Assembly: GCA_900754255.1 (NCBI GenBank)
Contig: CAAECI010000123.1
Span: 1-9,445, forward strand
Source of the DNA: an uncultured Succinivibrio sp.
GTDB taxonomy: Bacteria > Pseudomonadota > Gammaproteobacteria > Enterobacterales > Succinivibrionaceae
Length of the DNA: 9,445 nucleotides
Direction of reading: 5' to 3'
Below the pieces are notes generated by a model. That model did no database searches and was not told the origin of the DNA. It was given only the letters and a program-made list of their open reading frames with translations. Shown piece after piece: positions 5,399 to 9,445 of the stretch (positions are counted from its first letter, which is position 1; each line of letters starts with the position of its first letter). Position numbers and translations under genes: made by a program.

Positions 5399-7300
5399 AT
5401 GGTGGAACAGGAATTTGAACAGCTCAGACTTTTTCTCAAACAGAAAATGCCTGCCTATTTACAACAACGAGGGATCAAGACAGACTCTAATTTCAGTTGT
5501 CTAAACCCTTCTCACCGCGATCTGAACCGTTCTATGGTCTACGATCCAAATTCCTGTTGCGTTTATTGCTATTCCTGCGGAACAAAGCTAAACATTTTTG
5601 AATTAGTCGGAGTTGATTACCGTTTACCTGATTTCAACTCTCAATTTAAAAAAGCTCACGAATTATTCTTGGGACCATTGCCTGTCTCAATACAAAATTA
5701 TCTTAGCAACCGCTCTCAAATTTCCTCTGATCCTCATGCCTCTTCTGTAAGAGACGATGACCCTCTTTTTGAGATAGAAAAAGATCGCTCTACAAGCTCA
5801 GGCGAAGTCCGGTCAGTGAATTTCAACGGTGGAAGCTTTGAAATACGCCCTATAACTCCGTCATATCGTATTAATGCCGTAAATGATACTCAGGCATCGG
5901 CAATTTCCTCCCAATCCCCCCATAACCCTTTCCAAAGAGGGGGTGGACTGACATTCGGTCCTTCCAATAATCAAAGAAGCTCCGAAAGCTTTCAAAACTT
6001 TAATTCTCACGGATCACCATCCGAATCCATGACTATTTCTCCATTTGGAAGCCGACACGAGGAAATGCTTCCAGAATATGATTTCACCGAATATTTCCAA
6101 AAATGCCGTACGTCTTTATCTAAAACAAACTACTTAAAAGAGCGCGGAATATCCGATGAAGTTGCAAGGAAATTCGGCCTTGGTTATGACGATCACTTCA
6201 TAGCTGGTTCAGATCAATTCGGCTCCCAAAACTTTTGGCAGGCATTGGTGATCCCACTTTCATCTGGAGCCTATGCCGTACGCAACACCAATACAAATGA
6301 CAACGATCGCTATCGAAAAAACGGAAGGCTGGCGTTCTTTAATGCTCAATGCTTAGAAAAAGAGGGAAACATCTTTATTACAGAAGGAGAAATGGATGCT
6401 TTAAGTCTTGAAACATTGGGTTATAACGCCGTAAGTCTCGGTGGCGCTGGTAACGTTAATCATTTAATTGAAAAAATAAGTTGTCTGGATAACAACAAAA
6501 ACAGATCTTTCTACATATGTCTTGATAACGATCAAATGGGTATAGATGCAGCAAAAGCGTTAGCCTCGGGGTTATATCACTTGCATATCCCATACAAACG
6601 TATTGATCTAGCTTTCCCTTACAAAGATATCAACGATGCATTGGTAAACGATAAAAACAGTTTAAAAGATCGCTTGGAACACTTGGAGGATCTTTTAACC
6701 TACTCTCTGACCCCTTTACCGCGTAAGGCTGAGAAACATCAATTCATAACAAATGCAGACGAATTATGTGCACTGAAATTAAGTCCAGTTCTATATTCAT
6801 TTTGTCTACGTTCTCATACTGGCCGCAATCTGATAGCAGCCTTGATTGACGCAAGACAAATTGACATTGCATATGCAGGGTCCGTAAACCAGTGGCAATA
6901 TATCTCGTCACTGGTTAAGAGACCGCCTGTTGATCAAATACAAGAAAGTACATGGATACGCTCCGGACTAATAAAAACAGATCCCGATCATATTATTGAG
7001 GATATAAAACAAGGAATTACTGCTTACAAGGTTCAAGGCGAAAACAATTATGTAACGATCGCAGATCTTACTTCCATGCCGATGGACAGATGTCTTTTGA
7101 CTGCTTCTAGATTAAGTACTTTATGTGCAAATTTAAATGTGCCTATCATCGCGTTATGTAATCAGGAAGCCATCCGATACGTAGAATCTCAATCACTACA
7201 AAATATCCTTATTACACAAAATGCACACGGGGATTTTTGCTGTGAAACAACAGATCGCGACGGCAAAAGCATAGACTTTACTTTATTCTGTACTTACTAA
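5399..7300 (+). CDS. Toprim primase-like protein with degenerate DnaB-like C-terminus
   Basis: This 633-residue protein looks like a DnaG-family primase but is not housekeeping DnaG. In order: a zinc-finger-like Cys34-x4-His39...Cys57-x2-Cys60; a disordered Ser/Asn/Gln-rich linker (about 105-222); a DnaG core segment YLKERGISDEVARKFGLGYD (245-264); and a Toprim domain with EGEMDAL (Glu329, Asp333) and LDND (Asp376, Asp378), the expected metal ligands. The last 170 residues resemble the RecA-like domain of DnaB/Twinkle by eye: 'RSGLIKTDPD', a Walker B-like VTIAD (552-556) and a motif like DnaB's H4 (RLSTLCANLNVPIIALC). But SHTGRN (472-477) replaces the Walker A GKT, and the glutamate after strand 2 is absent. 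The ribosome site is weak (AAGAG overlapping the tcdA stop). The stop codon abuts the rep ATG. It could be an active primase, or a replication or repair accessory factor. Toprim assignment is confident; the helicase-like domain is moderate. Confidence 0.8.
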   Translation: MVEQEFEQLRLFLKQKMPAYLQQRGIKTDSNFSCLNPSHRDLNRSMVYDPNSCCVYCYSCGTKLNIFELVGVDYRLPDFNSQFKKAHELFLGPLPVSIQNYLSNRSQISSDPHASSVRDDDPLFEIEKDRSTSSGEVRSVNFNGGSFEIRPITPSYRINAVNDTQASAISSQSPHNPFQRGGGLTFGPSNNQRSSESFQNFNSHGSPSESMTISPFGSRHEEMLPEYDFTEYFQKCRTSLSKTNYLKERGISDEVARKFGLGYDDHFIAGSDQFGSQNFWQALVIPLSSGAYAVRNTNTNDNDRYRKNGRLAFFNAQCLEKEGNIFITEGEMDALSLETLGYNAVSLGGAGNVNHLIEKISCLDNNKNRSFYICLDNDQMGIDAAKALASGLYHLHIPYKRIDLAFPYKDINDALVNDKNSLKDRLEHLEDLLTYSLTPLPRKAEKHQFITNADELCALKLSPVLYSFCLRSHTGRNLIAALIDARQIDIAYAGSVNQWQYISSLVKRPPVDQIQESTWIRSGLIKTDPDHIIEDIKQGITAYKVQGENNYVTIADLTSMPMDRCLLTASRLSTLCANLNVPIIALCNQEAIRYVESQSLQNILITQNAHGDFCCETTDRDGKSIDFTLFCTY

Positions 7301-9352
7301 ATGCAACTTAATGAAGCTCAACTTCAGGCCGTGGAATATACCGACGGTCCTTGTTTGGTATTGGCCGGAGCCGGATCAGGCAAAACCAGAGTCATTACTG
7401 CCAAAATCACTTCTCTTATAAAAAGAAAAGGCTACGACCCGAGCTCTGTTTTGGCCGTAACCTTCACTAACAAAGCGGCTGCAGAAATGCGGGAACGCGT
7501 AGCTGGAGACCTTGGCATTGATACAGCAAAACAAATCATTGTTTCAACTTTTCATTCATTAGGGTTGAACATAATTCGCCAAGATCATGCATTATTTGAA
7601 TTGGGACGCAACTTCTCTCTTTTCGATCAGTCTGATCAAATAAAAATTCTAAGCGACATCATCAAAGATAATTTTCCTCAATTGTTAAGTGATAACAGTA
7701 ATCGTACCTTGGCTGAAAATGCATCTTCCGCAATTTCTCTTTGGAAATCATCGCTCAAATCACCATCCGAACTGCTTAATCAAGGTTGTAGAACATGGAT
7801 ATCCTTGGCGTATGATCATTACGAACGTTATCTAAAGGCATGCAACGCTGTTGACTTTGATGATCTGATATACCGCATAACAAAACAGCTCATACACAAC
7901 GAACAGTTTCGCAACAAATGGCAGGACAAGTTTCGTTATATCCTTGTCGATGAATATCAGGATACCAACGAAAACCAATATCAACTTTTAAAAATTCTCA
8001 CAGGTCGAACCAATTGCTTCACTGTTGTTGGAGACGATGATCAATCTATATACTCATGGCGCGGCGCAAGACCAGAAAACATACGCATGCTAGCGAATGA
8101 TTATCCAAATCTTAAAGTTATTAAACTTGAAATGAATTACCGCTCAACAGGACATATTCTCCATTGCGCTAATGCTCTTATTTCTCACAACGAGCATCTG
8201 TTCAGCAAGGTATTACGATCAAGTACCGGTGACGGGCCGTTAATTTCAGTTCAGGAAACAGGTACTGAAGAAGATGAAAGTAACCGTGTTGCCGAATTGA
8301 TTTTTCGGCACAAATATCATCATAAAAGCTCTTTCAGCGACTATGCAGTTTTATACCGCAGTAATTTCCAATCTCGTGCCATAGAAAAAACCTTTAGAGA
8401 AAACCATATTCCTTGCGTAATAACTGGTGGGTCAAGTTTTTTTGAACAGCAGGAAATAAAAGACATCATGGCATGGTGTCGTGTTATTTGTAACCCTCGC
8501 GACGATGCTGCCTTATTAAGGATCATAAACGTTCCTAGGCGAGGAATCGGTGCCGAAAGTATATCCATAATTTCTGAGGCTTCAAAAAAAGCGGGAAAGT
8601 CTCTATATGACAGCATGTTAAATCCAAACATTACCAAAAAGCTAAATACAAAACAGATGCAGTCTATTGGTGGATTCGTTATCTTGGTAACAAATCTCAG
8701 GCAATTGCTACTTGCAAAAAAAGATGCCTTATTAGCTAACACCTTAATTAATCAGATAAATTACGAAAACTATTTAAAACTATCAAACGAAAGCGAAGCT
8801 GCAGCCGAATTTAAAATCAAAAACGCCAATTCTCTAATGCAATGGATTTACGATTTGATAACAGGCAAGGGAGATCGCGAGCATATGAATTTTGTTGAAG
8901 CAATTGACAAGCTTGGTCTCAGAGAAATGCTTGACAGAAGTAATAACGCAAATTCCGATGCCGATGCTGTTCAGCTTTTAACATTACATGCCTCTAAGGG
9001 CTTAGAATTCCCTTACGTATTTATGATCGGTTGTGAAGAAGGAATACTCCCGCATCGAAACAGCCTTGAGATTGAAGGAGGAATAGAAGAGGAAAGACGT
9101 CTTTGCTATGTAGGCATTACCAGAGCACGTAAAGAACTTACAATTTTATTATGCCGTCAACGCCGCATGCGTATTGCAAATAACGGCGAGGAAGAAATAA
9201 AAATAGGGACTCCCAGTCGATTTTTATATGAAATGCCTAAAGAAGATCTTAAATGGGTTCATCTGGGGACTCCATTGACCGCATCACACAAGGATAATGT
9301 TGAAGCGGTTACTGAAGCTATAAGACGAATGAAGGAATTACACCTGATGTAA
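7301..9352 (+). CDS. rep: ATP-dependent DNA helicase Rep (UvrD/SF1A)
   Basis: This 683-residue protein is a 3'-5' superfamily 1A helicase that clears proteins from DNA ahead of replication forks and helps restart them. It aligns with E. coli Rep (673 residues) throughout. Seen motifs: Q-motif Gln7; Walker A AGAGSGKT (22-29); motif Ia VTFTNKAAAEM (53-63); motif II VDEYQD (216-221); motif III GDDDQSIYSWRGA (244-256); motif IV NYRS (279-282) with Arg281; motif V TLHASKGLEFPYVF (561-574); motif VI YVGITRARKEL (603-613). Its last 30 residues do not match the lysine-rich C-terminal tail by which E. coli Rep contacts DnaB. The ATG follows directly on the stop codon of the primase-like gene with no ribosome site of its own, so translation is probably coupled. 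PcrA or UvrD is unlikely given the closer match to Rep. Confidence 0.96.
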   Translation: MQLNEAQLQAVEYTDGPCLVLAGAGSGKTRVITAKITSLIKRKGYDPSSVLAVTFTNKAAAEMRERVAGDLGIDTAKQIIVSTFHSLGLNIIRQDHALFELGRNFSLFDQSDQIKILSDIIKDNFPQLLSDNSNRTLAENASSAISLWKSSLKSPSELLNQGCRTWISLAYDHYERYLKACNAVDFDDLIYRITKQLIHNEQFRNKWQDKFRYILVDEYQDTNENQYQLLKILTGRTNCFTVVGDDDQSIYSWRGARPENIRMLANDYPNLKVIKLEMNYRSTGHILHCANALISHNEHLFSKVLRSSTGDGPLISVQETGTEEDESNRVAELIFRHKYHHKSSFSDYAVLYRSNFQSRAIEKTFRENHIPCVITGGSSFFEQQEIKDIMAWCRVICNPRDDAALLRIINVPRRGIGAESISIISEASKKAGKSLYDSMLNPNITKKLNTKQMQSIGGFVILVTNLRQLLLAKKDALLANTLINQINYENYLKLSNESEAAAEFKIKNANSLMQWIYDLITGKGDREHMNFVEAIDKLGLREMLDRSNNANSDADAVQLLTLHASKGLEFPYVFMIGCEEGILPHRNSLEIEGGIEEERRLCYVGITRARKELTILLCRQRRMRIANNGEEEIKIGTPSRFLYEMPKEDLKWVHLGTPLTASHKDNVEAVTEAIRRMKELHLM

Positions 9353-9364
9353 TTTAACACTTTT

Positions 9365-9382
9365 CGTAACTATTCAGAACCC
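9365..9382 (-). repeat. Right arm of 18-bp long-range inverted repeat
   Basis: This is the exact reverse complement of 68-85. It covers the last codons and stop of the partial minus-strand gene plus 5 bases beyond the stop. Outside the 18 bp the two copies diverge quickly, with scattered similarity on the coding side. Confidence 0.9.
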
Positions 9383-9445
9383 TGACCAAGAATGATCTCT
9401 GCACGGCCGTTGAAAGCAGCAGTCAATGCAGTAAAAGCATCGATG
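9370..9445 (-). CDS. C-terminal tail of an unidentified protein (partial)
   Basis: The minus strand is open from the window edge to a TAG stop at 9370-9372. It encodes 24 complete codons ending in FNGRAEIILGQGSE. The strand shows no stop elsewhere in this frame and the residue mix (Ala, Ile, Leu, Gly) looks like real protein. It converges on rep with only 17 bases between the two stop codons and no obvious hairpin terminator. I do not recognise the family. An ending of this kind is reminiscent of zinc-type alcohol dehydrogenase C-termini, but that is too weak to name. The 3' end of this gene is duplicated as an inverted repeat near the left edge. Confidence 0.6.
   Translation of the reverse strand, partial: IDAFTALTAAFNGRAEIILGQGSE

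Noticed and set aside
8341..8742. 133-codon minus-strand open frame inside rep
   Set aside because: It is fully antisense to conserved helicase sequence; the pattern is a codon-bias shadow.
1..9445. CRISPR array, insertion sequence or toxin-antitoxin pair
   Set aside because: No regularly spaced repeats, transposase-like protein or small gene pair is visible.

Overview
The window reads as chromosomal DNA of a fairly AT-rich gammaproteobacterium. Rep, PhoA and TcdA follow the Escherichia coli proteins closely over their whole length, and both tRNA genes encode their own 3' CCA. Low GC, a nif-type long-chain flavodoxin and a bacterial NSS transporter would suit an anaerobic Aeromonadales-like lineage such as Succinivibrionaceae. 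That family-level placement is inference.

Layout. Positions 1-304 hold no convincing gene: a repeat at the left edge, then AT-rich DNA ending in the promoter of a flavodoxin gene (305-814). A promoter at 930-957 serves a sodium-dependent NSS-family transporter (1060-2442), which ends in a strong intrinsic terminator (2464-2514). Next is a monocistronic alkaline phosphatase, phoA (2618-4042), with its own terminator (4070-4094). About 270 bases without a gene follow. A minus-strand tRNA-Arg(CCG)-tRNA-Leu(CAG) pair (4367-4535) comes next, driven by a near-consensus promoter with a GC-rich discriminator. Diverging from it is a compact plus-strand group: tcdA (4636-5385), a primase-like protein (5399-7300) and the Rep DNA helicase (7301-9352). 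The primase stop codon touches the rep start codon. The window ends in the C-terminal tail of an unidentified minus-strand gene (9370-9445).

Most unusual content. The 633-residue primase-like protein has a CHC2-like zinc finger, a long Ser/Asn/Gln-rich linker and a DnaG-type core with a Toprim motif. Its C-terminal region aligns by eye with the RecA-like domain of DnaB/Twinkle helicases, but the Walker A lysine and the catalytic glutamate are missing. It is apparently translated in step with Rep, so a primase/pseudo-helicase plus Rep replication-restart or fork-repair module is the best candidate for a little-described system. That functional reading is inference.

Second point of interest. 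An exact 18-bp inverted repeat lies near both window ends (68-85 and 9365-9382). The right copy covers the stop codon of the partial gene. The left copy looks like a decayed copy of the same gene end.
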